Below are positions 16,514-24,299 of a DNA stretch of 64,000 nucleotides, piece by piece. A model generated the notes under the pieces. The model was not told the origin of the DNA. It was given only the letters and a program-made list of their open reading frames with translations, and did not search any database. Location: contig NZ_JADBEB010000001.1 in assembly GCF_014874095.1 (NCBI RefSeq), positions 6,696,001 through 6,760,000 of the forward strand. The letters run 5' to 3'. The DNA is from Plantactinospora soyae. Its GTDB lineage: Bacteria > Actinomycetota > Actinomycetes > Mycobacteriales > Micromonosporaceae. The stretch's first letter is position 1. Every line of letters begins with the position of its first letter. The translations under genes were made by a program, and so were the position numbers.

Positions 16514-17346
16514 TGGACAGCATCGGTGACGTCTCCACCGTCCAGCCCGGCCCGCTGGGAAGCCGGCCGAGCCGGGCCGCGACCGGAGCGGTCCTGCTGG
16601 CGGAACTGACCAAGATCCGGACCGTCCGGTCGACGATCTGGACCCTGCTGCTGACCTTCGGCGTCAGCGTCGGCCTGAGCCTGCTGGTCGGACTCAGCTT
16701 CGCCAACCAGCCACCCGAGCAACAGCGGACCGCCGTCGATCCGCTGTTCGCCGCCTTCTACAGCCTGACCCTCGGCCAACTCGCCCTGGTGGTGTTCGGG
16801 GTGCTGGTGCTGGGCAGCGAGTACAGCTCCGGCACGATCCGGGCCACCCTGGTCGCGGTGCCGCGGCGCGGCCTGGGGTACCTCGGCAAGGTGCTCGCCA
16901 CCGGGCTGCTGGCCCTCGCGGTCGCGGTGCCCACCGTGCTGGCCAGCTTCTTCACCGCCCAGGCGGCGCTGGGCCGGTACGGCGTTTCGCTCGGCTCCGA
17001 CGGGGCGTTGGCCGCCGTCGTCGGCGCCTGCCTGCATCTGACCCTGCTCTGCCTGTTCGCCCTCGGGGTGACCACGATGCTGCGCGGTTCGGTGCGCTCG
17101 CTGGGTGTCCTGTTGCCGCTGTTCTTCCTCGGCTCCCAGGGGCTCGGCAACATTCCGAAGGTCCGGACCGTCACCCAGTTCCTGCCGGACCAGACGGGTT
17201 GGGTGATCATGCACCTGGCCGGTCCACAGGACGAAGCCCGCTGGGTCCGGGACTACGGCCCGTGGACCGGGATCGGCATCCTCGTGCTCTGGACGGCCGC
17301 CGCCCTGCTCGGTGGCTACCTGATGCTGCGCCGCCGCGACGCCTGA
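16513..17346 (+). CDS. ABC exporter permease (ABC-2 type)
   Basis: This 277-residue membrane protein has six predicted helices and the ABC-2 pattern LLAELTKIRTVRSTIWTLLLT near the N-terminus, with LGSEYSSGTIRATLVAVPRR after the second helix. It pairs with the ATPase immediately upstream: the ATG at 16513 shares a base with that gene's TGA. It is followed by a GC-rich hairpin repeat array (17343-17456) that may end the transcript. Confidence 0.9.
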   Translation: MDSIGDVSTVQPGPLGSRPSRAATGAVLLAELTKIRTVRSTIWTLLLTFGVSVGLSLLVGLSFANQPPEQQRTAVDPLFAAFYSLTLGQLALVVFGVLVLGSEYSSGTIRATLVAVPRRGLGYLGKVLATGLLALAVAVPTVLASFFTAQAALGRYGVSLGSDGALAAVVGACLHLTLLCLFALGVTTMLRGSVRSLGVLLPLFFLGSQGLGNIPKVRTVTQFLPDQTGWVIMHLAGPQDEARWVRDYGPWTGIGILVLWTAAALLGGYLMLRRRDA

Positions 17347-17456
17347 GCCCGCCGGGGGCGGGCCTGGCGTAACCGAGCCCGCCCCGGCGGGTACGACGTA
17401 ACCGAGCCCGCCCCCGGCGGGTACGGCCCGACCGAGCCGGCCCCGGACGGTCGGCC
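17343..17456. repeat. Hairpin-forming tandem intergenic repeat
   Basis: Four imperfect copies of a unit of about 29 bases follow the permease gene. Two are close to identical (17370-17398 and 17399-17429), each with ACCGAGCCCGCCC followed by CCGGCGGGTACG, so each copy can form its own hairpin. The flanking copies (17343-17369, 17430-17456) are degenerate. They may act as serial terminators. Confidence 0.6.
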
Positions 17457-17484
17457 CGTTGGCCGGTCCGGGCACGATGGTCGG

Positions 17485-18123
17485 ATGAGGGTCCGACCGA
17501 TCACCCCGGAACTGCTGGTGGACGAACTGGCCGAGCGGCTGGCCGGCGCGGGGGGCGGGGGATGGCTGCGGGTGGCGGTCGACGGACCGCCGGCCGCCGA
17601 GCCCGGCCGGCTCGCCGACGCGCTCGTCGACCCGTTGCGGGTCCGGAGCCGTCCGGCGGTACGGGTCGACGCGGCGGACTTCCTGCGTCCGGCGTCCCTG
17701 CGGTACGAGTACGGCCGGACCAATCCCGACGCCTACTACACCGGCTGGCTCGACGAGGCGGGACTGCGCCGGGAGGTACTCGATCCGGCCGCTCCGGGCG
17801 GCTCGGGCCGGGTCCTGCCGTCGCTGTGGGACGCGGCGACCGACCGGGCCACCCGGGCCGGCTACCTCACCCTGCCGCCCGCCGGAGTACTCCTGGTCAG
17901 CGGATCCCTGCTGCTCGGCGGGGCCCTCCCGTTCGACCTGACGGTCCATCTCGTGCTGTCACCCGGCGCGCTCGCCCGGCGTACCCCGGTGTCGGCGCGC
18001 TGGACGCTGCCTGCCTTCGCCCGCTACGCCGAGGAGGTCGGACCGTCGATGTTCGCCGACGTGGTGGTCCGGATGGACGACCCGCGCCACCCCGCGATGG
18101 TCGACCCGGAGAACATCGGCTGA
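17485..18123 (+). CDS. Uridine-kinase-like protein lacking a P-loop
   Basis: This 212-residue protein has the layout of actinomycete proteins usually labelled uridine kinase: VRVDAADFLRPASLR, the YYTGWLDEAGLRREVLDP segment, VLPSLWDAATDRATRA and a late VSARWTLPAFARYAEEVGP. At the place of Walker A, after LRVAVDG, the sequence is PPAAEPGRLADAL, with no GKS/T. It is therefore unlikely to bind ATP in the normal way. Function unknown; it may be an inactive homologue. The ATG at 17485 was taken because relatives begin MRVRPI. It is transcribed alone. Confidence 0.7.
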   Translation: MRVRPITPELLVDELAERLAGAGGGGWLRVAVDGPPAAEPGRLADALVDPLRVRSRPAVRVDAADFLRPASLRYEYGRTNPDAYYTGWLDEAGLRREVLDPAAPGGSGRVLPSLWDAATDRATRAGYLTLPPAGVLLVSGSLLLGGALPFDLTVHLVLSPGALARRTPVSARWTLPAFARYAEEVGPSMFADVVVRMDDPRHPAMVDPENIG

Positions 18124-18250
18124 CCGGTGGAGGAATCGGCGGTTTGCCCGCGCCGGCGACTGGGTAATCGCGCTGCTCATGACGGACCGCACTCGGACAT
18201 TACCGTCCAGGAGAGCGGATCCGTCTCATCGACGGAAAGGCAGGCAGCGC

Positions 18251-18649
18251 ATGCTCGTCAACGAGGCAATCGGCACTCGCCGTTCTGCGACGGACAGTGA
18301 CCAGATCCGTCGCGCCCTGCGGGCTCGCTACGACGAGCTGTCCGTCGAGTACGACGAGGCGTTGACGCAGAGCCAGGTGCTCCGGCTGGTCGAGGTCGGC
18401 GACACGGCCGGCGACGACCAGGCGGACAGCGGTACGAAGACGGCCGAGCGGGACACCGCGCAGTCGCTCCTGCGTACCATCCTCGACCGCCGGGCGCAGT
18501 TCGAGCACGCGTTGACCCGGCTGGACGAGGGCGCGTACGGCTGGTGCGAGGGCTGTGGCGACTCGATTCCGGTGGAGCGGCTGGAGATCTTCCCGTCCGC
18601 CACCACCTGCGTGGGCTGTAAGCAGTCCCGGGAACGCCGGGCCGCCTGA
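18251..18649 (+). CDS. TraR/DksA-type zinc-finger protein
   Basis: This 132-residue protein has an N-terminal coiled coil and a C-terminal four-cysteine zinc finger, WCEGCGDSIPVERLEIFPSA followed by CVGCK. This is the DksA/TraR fold, whose members bind RNA polymerase in its secondary channel. In actinomycetes such short forms also include RsrA-independent stress proteins, so the role is open. ATG 18251 follows GAAAGGCAGG; an in-frame upstream extension to 18179 has no family similarity. Confidence 0.85.
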   Translation: MLVNEAIGTRRSATDSDQIRRALRARYDELSVEYDEALTQSQVLRLVEVGDTAGDDQADSGTKTAERDTAQSLLRTILDRRAQFEHALTRLDEGAYGWCEGCGDSIPVERLEIFPSATTCVGCKQSRERRAA

Positions 18650-18714
18650 GCCGGGCCGTGGCCGTACCGCGCGCCCGGCTTGCCCGGCCTGGCCGGGGCG
18701 GGTGAACTGGAGTC

Positions 18715-19584
18715 ATGGGCGAGATCAGGGTCGGCACGGCGTCGTGGACCGACAAGACGTTGCTGGAGTCGGACTGGTACCCGGCGAAGGCGGACACGGC
18801 GGAACGCCGACTCGCGCACTACGCCACACACTTCCCGCTGGTCGAGGTCGACGCCACCTACTACTCACCACCGGCGGAACGGACCGCGGAACTCTGGGCG
18901 GGACGTACGCCGGACGACTTCACCTTCAACGTGAAGGCGTTCAGTCTGCTGACCGGGCATCCGACCCGGGTCTCCGCGCTGTACAAGGACCTTCGACCGG
19001 AGACCGACAAGAAGAACATCTACCCGGGTGACCTGGAGCCGCAGGCGTACGAGGAGGTGTGGACCCGGTTCCTGTCGGCGCTGGAGCCGCTGGCCGGGGC
19101 CGGCAAGCTGGGTGCGCTGCTGTTCCAGTTCCCGCCGTGGTTCACCATCCGGCGGGACAACAAGCAGTACCTGTTGGAGGTGCGGCGACGCTGCGATCCG
19201 ATGCGGGCGGTCTTCGAGTTCCGGCACGCCTCCTGGTTCGCCGACGACAACCGGGACGAGACGCTGGAGTTCCTGCGCCAGCACGAGTTGCCGTACGTCT
19301 GCGTGGACATGCCGCAGGGCCATCGTTCTTCGGTGCCGCCGGTGCTGGTCGCCACCGCCGACCTGGCGGTGGTTCGCTTCCACGGCCACAGCGAGAAGTG
19401 GACCAGCAAGAACATCTACGAGAAGTTCGGCTACCGGTACTCGGATCGGGAGCTGGCGGACTGGGCGCCCAAGCTCCGCCGGCTGGCCGACGACGCGGCC
19501 CAGACCCACGTCCTCTTCAACAACTGCTACCGCGACTACGCCCAGACGAACGCGGACCAGCTGACGGATCTGCTGCGGGGCTGA
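18715..19584 (+). CDS. DUF72 family protein (A)
   Basis: This 289-residue TIM-barrel protein belongs to the DUF72 (YecE-like) family, whose biochemical role is unknown. Marks are IRVGTASWTDKTLLESDWYP at the start, FPLVEVDATYYSPP, FTFNVKAFSLLTGHP, LLFQFPPWF and VFEFRHASWF. It is longer than the second DUF72 protein nearby because of an insert after the FNVKA strand. ATG 18715 begins at the family's usual point. Tandem repeats follow the stop. Confidence 0.88.
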   Translation: MGEIRVGTASWTDKTLLESDWYPAKADTAERRLAHYATHFPLVEVDATYYSPPAERTAELWAGRTPDDFTFNVKAFSLLTGHPTRVSALYKDLRPETDKKNIYPGDLEPQAYEEVWTRFLSALEPLAGAGKLGALLFQFPPWFTIRRDNKQYLLEVRRRCDPMRAVFEFRHASWFADDNRDETLEFLRQHELPYVCVDMPQGHRSSVPPVLVATADLAVVRFHGHSEKWTSKNIYEKFGYRYSDRELADWAPKLRRLADDAAQTHVLFNNCYRDYAQTNADQLTDLLRG

Positions 19585-19586
19585 CG

Positions 19587-19629
19587 CCCGGGACGGAGTT
19601 TCACCCGGGACGGAGTTTCACCCGGGTCG
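19587..19629. repeat. 17-bp tandem repeat with downstream hairpin
   Basis: CCCGGGACGGAGTTTCA occurs twice back to back (19587-19603 and 19604-19620) and a third copy begins at 19621. Just after it, GGGTGA and TCACCC form a short hairpin. The block sits three bases after the DUF72 stop and probably helps to end transcription. Confidence 0.6.
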
Positions 19630-19697
19630 GGTGAACGGTCCTCACCCGCCTGTCGGCGAGCATGGCGCAGGTGGGCAGTAGGAACGGGGGATCAGTC

Positions 19698-20126
19698 GTG
19701 CCGAACAATTCGTACTCGGTCTTCGAGTCGTCGTTGGATAAGACCAACCTCATCCTCAAGGACATCGAGCAGGCGTACGGATGGCCGAAGGAGCGCCGCA
19801 ACCAGTCGTACGCGGCGTTGCGGACGGTTCTGCACCTGCTGCGGGACCGGCTGCCGGTGCAGGAGAGCGTGCACTTCTCGGCCCAGTTGCCAATGTTGGT
19901 ACGGGGAATCTATTTCGAGGGCTGGGATCCGAGCATCGTCCCGGTCAAGTTGAATCGGGAGGAGTTCCTCTACGAGGTCCGGGCCGGGTTCCCGTTCGAC
20001 GTCGAGGGTGGTCCGGGATCCGTGGTGACCACGGTATTGAACGCGCTTCGCCGGCACATCACCGAGGGCGAGTGGGACGACGTCAAGTCCACCATGCCGA
20101 AGGACCTGACCCGGATCATGCCGTAG
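19698..20126 (+). CDS. DUF2267 family protein
   Basis: This 142-residue helical protein matches DUF2267: LKDIEQAYGWPKERRNQSYAALR, LHLLRDRLPVQESVHFSAQLP and LVRGIYFEGWDPS are the usual conserved stretches. Function is unknown; some relatives are stress-induced. The GTG at 19698 was chosen since the family begins shortly before FESSLDKTN and a purine-rich stretch precedes it. It converges on the second DUF72 gene with six bases between. Confidence 0.85.
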   Translation: MPNNSYSVFESSLDKTNLILKDIEQAYGWPKERRNQSYAALRTVLHLLRDRLPVQESVHFSAQLPMLVRGIYFEGWDPSIVPVKLNREEFLYEVRAGFPFDVEGGPGSVVTTVLNALRRHITEGEWDDVKSTMPKDLTRIMP

Positions 20127-20132
20127 CCCGGG

Positions 20133-20900
20133 TCATCCCGTGGTCGACGGCGCCGGCGCGCGGCTGATCGGGATGTTGCGGCGGCGGGCGGTGCCGGCCA
20201 GCGCGGCGGCGTCGGCGATCGCGGCGCCCCCGGGGTCGTTGTTGAAGAAGACGAAGGTCGTCTCGTCGCCGGTGAACGTCGAGCCGATCCGGTCGAGCCA
20301 GGAGCGCAGTGCGGCGCGCCCGTACCGGGGGTGGGGACGGGCGCGGCCCTCGTGCAGCCGGAGGTAGCCGAAGTCGGCGGTACGCCACAACGGGGTGACC
20401 GGCCGGCCGCCCCGGTCGGCCCAGCACAGCGCGGCGCGGTGCCGCTCCAGTACCTCTCGCGTCTGGTCGGTCCACCAGGACGGGTGTCTCGGCTCCACCG
20501 TCACCCGTACGTCGGCCGGGAACCGGGACAGCGTCCGGTCCAGGGCCGGTACGTCGGCGGGCAGGTTCGGCGGTAGTTGCAGCAGCACCGGGCCGAGCCG
20601 GTCGCCGAGCGCGGTCGCCCGGGACAGGAACCGGTCGACGGGTTCGTCGGGTTCCCGCAGACGCTTGATGTGGGTCAGATAGCGGCTCATCTTGACGGCG
20701 ACGCAGAAGTCGTCGGGGGTACGGCCGCGCCACCGCGCGAAGATGTCCCGCTCGGGCAGCCGGTAGAAGGCGTTGTTCACCTCCACCGTGGCGAACCGCT
20801 CGGCGTAGTGCTCCAGCCAGCGTGTCTGCGGCAGACCGGCCGGATAGAACCGGCCACGCCAGTCGCGGTACTGCCATCCGGAGGTGCCGAGCAGAATCAT
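20133..20900 (-). CDS. DUF72 family protein (B)
   Basis: This 255-residue protein is a second DUF72 TIM barrel. It starts MILLGTSGWQYRDWRGRFYP, and continues with FATVEVNNAFYRLP, FCVAVKMSRYLTHIKRL, PVLLQLPPNLP, VTVEPRHPSWW, and ends with the conserved FVFFNNDPGG. It is only distantly like the DUF72 protein at 18.7 kb, so the pair is not a recent duplication. ATG 20900 is the family start; the frame continues upstream to 21398 only as an antisense shadow of the GH3 gene. Confidence 0.88.
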   Translation of the reverse strand: MILLGTSGWQYRDWRGRFYPAGLPQTRWLEHYAERFATVEVNNAFYRLPERDIFARWRGRTPDDFCVAVKMSRYLTHIKRLREPDEPVDRFLSRATALGDRLGPVLLQLPPNLPADVPALDRTLSRFPADVRVTVEPRHPSWWTDQTREVLERHRAALCWADRGGRPVTPLWRTADFGYLRLHEGRARPHPRYGRAALRSWLDRIGSTFTGDETTFVFFNNDPGGAAIADAAALAGTARRRNIPISRAPAPSTTG

Positions 20901-20971
20901 CTCCGGGCCAGTATGCCGGCCGGTCCGGTCCACCGCCCGGCGAAGGCGCGGGGTGGACCGGACCGGCGCCG

Positions 20972-23515
20972 CTACCGGATCGTCACCTCGGCGGTGAGCT
21001 GGCGGTGGTGGTCGACCCGGCGTTCGTCGCCGACCAGGCGCACGGCGACGGTGTGTCGGTGGTCGTCGCTGGAGGCGGAGAGCCGCAACTCCAGGTCGCC
21101 GGACTCGACCACCCGGTGGCCGAGTCGTCCGGTGAACGAGGAGAGGTCGGCGTGCACCCGGAAGTCGACCGTCCGGGTCTGGCCGGGCGCGAGCGGCAGC
21201 CGGGTGTAGCCGGTCAGCCGGACCACCGGCCGGGTCACCTGCGCCACCGGATCGTGCAGGTAGAGCTGGACCACCTCGGTGCCGCTGCGGTCGCCGTCGT
21301 TGCGGACCGTGACCGAGACCGTCACCTCGCCGTCGGTCGGCACCTCCACCGGCCGCCCCGGCGTCGGTACCGCGCCGTTGACCCGGACCTCCGGCCAACT
21401 GAACTCGGTGTACGACAGGCCGTGGCCGAATGCAAAGAGCGGGGTCGGGTCGACGCTGCTGACCTCGGTCCGGTGCCCCAGCGCCGGGCTGAGGTACGTG
21501 TTCGGCTGGCCGCCCGGCCCCCGGGGCACGCTCACGGGCAGCCGGCCGGACGGATTGACCCGGCCACTGAGCACCCGGGCCACCGCCGGTCCGCCCTCCT
21601 CGCCGGGGAAGAACGCCTGCACCACCGCAGCCAACCGGTCGATCCAGTCGCCGAGGGCGTACGGCCGGCCGGCCAGCAGGACCAGCACCACCGGGGTACC
21701 GGTGTGCAGCAGTGCCTCCAGCAGTTCCGCCTGCGCGCCGGGCAGCCGCAGATCGGCGGCGTCGGACCCCTCGCCGGAGGTGCCGTGGCCGAACAGCCCG
21801 GCCCGGTCACCGAGCACCGCGACGCAGACGTCGGCCTCGGTGGCCGCCGTCACCGCCGCCGCGACCGGGTTGTCGGGGGTGTCGGTCGGGCCGTCGATCG
21901 TGCCGCCCGGGGCGTGCCGGATCGGAACGTCCGGCAACTCGGCCCGCAGCGCCGCGAGCAGGGTCGGGATCTCGATGCCGTCCGGCAGTTCGGGGTGCTG
22001 CCCGCCGACGTGGCTGGGAAAGGTGTAACAGCCGAGCATCCCCTCGACGCTGTCGGCCAGCGGTCCGACCAGCGCGATCCGGCCGCTCGGGCGCAGTGGC
22101 AGCGCCCCGCTGTTGGCCAGCAGCACCACCGACTCCTCGGCCAGTTCCCGGGCGAGTTCCCGGTTGGCCGGCGGATCGAGGTCGATGCTTCCTTCCCGGG
22201 GGCCGGGGATGTCGCCGTTGCCCTGTTCGGTGGTGCCGGCGAAGGCGGCCGGTCGCGGGGACCAGTCGGCGTCCAGCAGCCCGAGTTCGCACTTCTGCCG
22301 GAGTACCCGGGTCGCCGCCCGGTCGATGAGGGACTCCGGCACCGTACCGGCGCGGACCGCGTCGATCAGCGGATCGCTGTAGCAGTGCCCGGCCGGCAGT
22401 TCGACGTCCACCCCGGCGACCAGGGCCAGCGCCGCCGCCTCGCCGAGGTCGGCGGCGATGCCGTGCAGCCGCTGGAGGAAGCTGATTCCGAAGTAGTCGG
22501 CGACGACCGTACCCGAGAATCCCCACCGCTCCCGGAGCAGCCCGGTGAGCAGTTCGGGGTCGGCCGCCGGCGGAACGCCGTCGATCTCGGAGTAGGCGTG
22601 CATGATGGAGCCGGCGCCGCCGTCCCGGATCGCCATCTCGAAGGGCGGCAGCAGCACGTCGGCGAGTTCCCGGGGGCCGATCCCGACCGGGCCGAAGTTG
22701 CGGCCGGCCCGGGAGGCGGAGTAGCCGACGAAGTGCTTGAGGGTGGCGATCACCCCGGTCGACTGGAGGCCGCGGACGTAGGCGGTGCCGACGGTGGCCA
22801 CCAGGTACGGGTCCTCACCGATCGACTCCTCGGTACGCCCCCAGCGCGAGTCCCGGATCACGTCGAGCACCGGCGCCAGCCCCTGGTGCACGCCGACCTG
22901 ACGCAGCCCCGAACCGATCTGAGCGGCCATCCGTTCGACCAGTGCCGGGTCGAAGGTGGCGCCCCAGGCCAGCGGGGTGGGATAGACGGTCGCCCGCCAG
23001 GTCATGAAGCCGGTGAGGCACTCCTCGTGCGCGATGGCCGGGATGCCGAACCGGTTGGCGGCGACGACTTCCTCCTGCATCCGGGCCAGTGCGCGGGCCC
23101 CGAGGGCGGGATCGATCGGCGCGGTGCCGAACGGCCTGGTGAGCTGACCGAGACCAATATTGATCAGATCGCGCCAGTCGGGTACCTCGGCGACCATCTC
23201 GTGTTGGTGCGGCGCCATGTCGTCGCCGGTCGAGTTGCCACCGATCCAGACGCCGTAGAGCTGCGCGATCTTCTCCTCGAGCGACAGCCGGGCGAGCAGG
23301 TCCTCGACCCGCCGCGCCACGGGCAGGCGCGGATCCTGCCACCGGGGCGGGGCGTCGGGAGTGCTGGCGGGTGAGGTGTCATCCGCCGGGACGTCAGCCG
23401 CGATGCCGGCGAGCTGTCCATCGTGTGGATGCCCGTCGTGCACCCCCGTGACCTCAAGCCGCCCCACCCCGGTGGTTGTCCGAGGGGTATCGGCGGCGTT
23501 GCGGTTGCTGCTCAC
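20972..23515 (-). CDS. Glycoside hydrolase family 3 (beta-glucosidase/beta-xylosidase)
   Basis: This 847-residue enzyme has the full GH3 layout: a TIM-barrel domain with the nucleophile D340 in GTVVADYFGIS and LKHFVGYSASRAGRN, an alpha/beta domain (VVLLANSGALPLRPSGRIAL), and a C-terminal fibronectin III-like domain (EVTVSVTVRNDGDRSGTEVV). It removes terminal sugars from cello- or xylo-oligosaccharides. The KHFVGYS context and an extended N-terminus recall the beta-xylosidase/glucosidase branch. No signal peptide is seen, so the substrate is taken up first. GTG 23515 follows AGGAGG. A TTCCGGAA site lies upstream. Confidence 0.92.
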   Translation of the reverse strand: MSSNRNAADTPRTTTGVGRLEVTGVHDGHPHDGQLAGIAADVPADDTSPASTPDAPPRWQDPRLPVARRVEDLLARLSLEEKIAQLYGVWIGGNSTGDDMAPHQHEMVAEVPDWRDLINIGLGQLTRPFGTAPIDPALGARALARMQEEVVAANRFGIPAIAHEECLTGFMTWRATVYPTPLAWGATFDPALVERMAAQIGSGLRQVGVHQGLAPVLDVIRDSRWGRTEESIGEDPYLVATVGTAYVRGLQSTGVIATLKHFVGYSASRAGRNFGPVGIGPRELADVLLPPFEMAIRDGGAGSIMHAYSEIDGVPPAADPELLTGLLRERWGFSGTVVADYFGISFLQRLHGIAADLGEAAALALVAGVDVELPAGHCYSDPLIDAVRAGTVPESLIDRAATRVLRQKCELGLLDADWSPRPAAFAGTTEQGNGDIPGPREGSIDLDPPANRELARELAEESVVLLANSGALPLRPSGRIALVGPLADSVEGMLGCYTFPSHVGGQHPELPDGIEIPTLLAALRAELPDVPIRHAPGGTIDGPTDTPDNPVAAAVTAATEADVCVAVLGDRAGLFGHGTSGEGSDAADLRLPGAQAELLEALLHTGTPVVLVLLAGRPYALGDWIDRLAAVVQAFFPGEEGGPAVARVLSGRVNPSGRLPVSVPRGPGGQPNTYLSPALGHRTEVSSVDPTPLFAFGHGLSYTEFSWPEVRVNGAVPTPGRPVEVPTDGEVTVSVTVRNDGDRSGTEVVQLYLHDPVAQVTRPVVRLTGYTRLPLAPGQTRTVDFRVHADLSSFTGRLGHRVVESGDLELRLSASSDDHRHTVAVRLVGDERRVDHHRQLTAEVTIR

Positions 23516-23599
23516 GAGCAGCCTCCTGTCGCTTGTTCCTGGGCCTCTTTCGCCAGCCGCCGCACGTCGCGAGAAGTGGGTCGGCTGCCGGCGCGCGTA

Positions 23600-23620
23600 C
23601 TTCCGACATGTTTCCGGAAG
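23600..23620 (-). promoter_or_regulatory. Candidate LacI-type operator upstream of GH3
   Basis: CTTCCG (23600-23605) and CGGAAG (23615-23620) form an inverted repeat with nine bases between, and the palindrome TTCCGGAA (23612-23619) lies inside it. It sits about 85-105 bases upstream of the GH3 start. The same TTCCGGAA core occurs at 23799-23806 and at 54381-54388, beside the LacI gene. Confidence 0.45.
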
Positions 23621-23941
23621 GAACGGCCCGCGTCGAGAGGGTAGTTCGACGGAAAGTAGCTCGCAAGTTCCCTTGCCGGGAAGCCCTTGACCGTTTGTTC
23701 ACGGAGTCGTAGCGTGCGCCGCATCGCGATGAATTATCGGGCCGGCTCCGAAAGTTTGCGGATCGCTCGGCGCCACCCGATGCGGATGATGGCCGGTCTT
23801 CCGGAAAGCCGCTGGCGCCGGGGCCACTGCGAAGGGACGGCGAACTCGTGCGAGAGCGCAGGGAGAGCACCGTATCCCACCGCCGGGACCCGACGAAGGT
23901 GATGATCATCTCTGTTCCGACGGGAATGCAACGGACTCCCC
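23621..23941. other. Gene-free stretch with xylanase-type regulatory motifs
   Basis: No credible gene lies here. Of note are CCGAAAGTTTGCGG at 23748-23761, which resembles the GAAA/TTTC boxes described upstream of actinomycete xylanase genes, and TTCCGGAA at 23799-23806. Together with the CBM9 remnant downstream they suggest that the control region of a lost xylanase gene remains. Confidence 0.4.
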
Positions 23942-24120
23942 GACGGCGGCTCCACCGCCTACGAGCCGTCAATCCGCGGGCAGGTGCGCTGGTCGGCTTC
24001 GATCTACAGGTCAACGATGCGACCGGGGGTACCCGGACAGCGGCGACCACCTGGCACGACCCGACCGGGCAGTCCTACCTGAACACCTCGCGCTGGGGTG
24101 CGGTGGGCCTCGGGTCGTAA
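23942..24120 (+). pseudogene. 3' remnant of a CBM9-bearing xylanase gene
   Basis: From 23965 to the TAA at 24120 the frame reads NPRAGALVGFDLQVNDATGG and then TTWHDPTGQSYLNTSRWG, which I recognise as the C-terminal end of the family 9 carbohydrate-binding module found on GH10 xylanases. Just upstream, in another frame (from 23942), DGGSTAYEPSI resembles the preceding CBM9 strand, so a frameshift separates the two pieces. No catalytic domain is left. It is a decayed gene fragment. Confidence 0.6.
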
Positions 24121-24299
24121 CGGGCGGGTGGGGGACCCGCCGAGGACGCGGGCGAGCCGGCCGGGCGGGGACCGGCTCGCCCGCCCTCGGCGGCGATCTC
24201 GACCGTTGACCGGGGCGGTGATATATTGATGACCATCTCTGCCTTCGGTGGGCGATCGTGTCCTGCGGCGGCAGGTCGGTCCAACTGGAGGTAATGGCA

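Noticed and set aside
18715-20900. Recent duplication of the two DUF72 genes
   Set aside because: They share only family motifs, differ by an insert and lie on opposite strands, so they are old, separate family members.
20822-23374. An 850-codon open frame on the plus strand
   Set aside because: It is antisense to the GH3 gene, with no domain and shadow-type composition.
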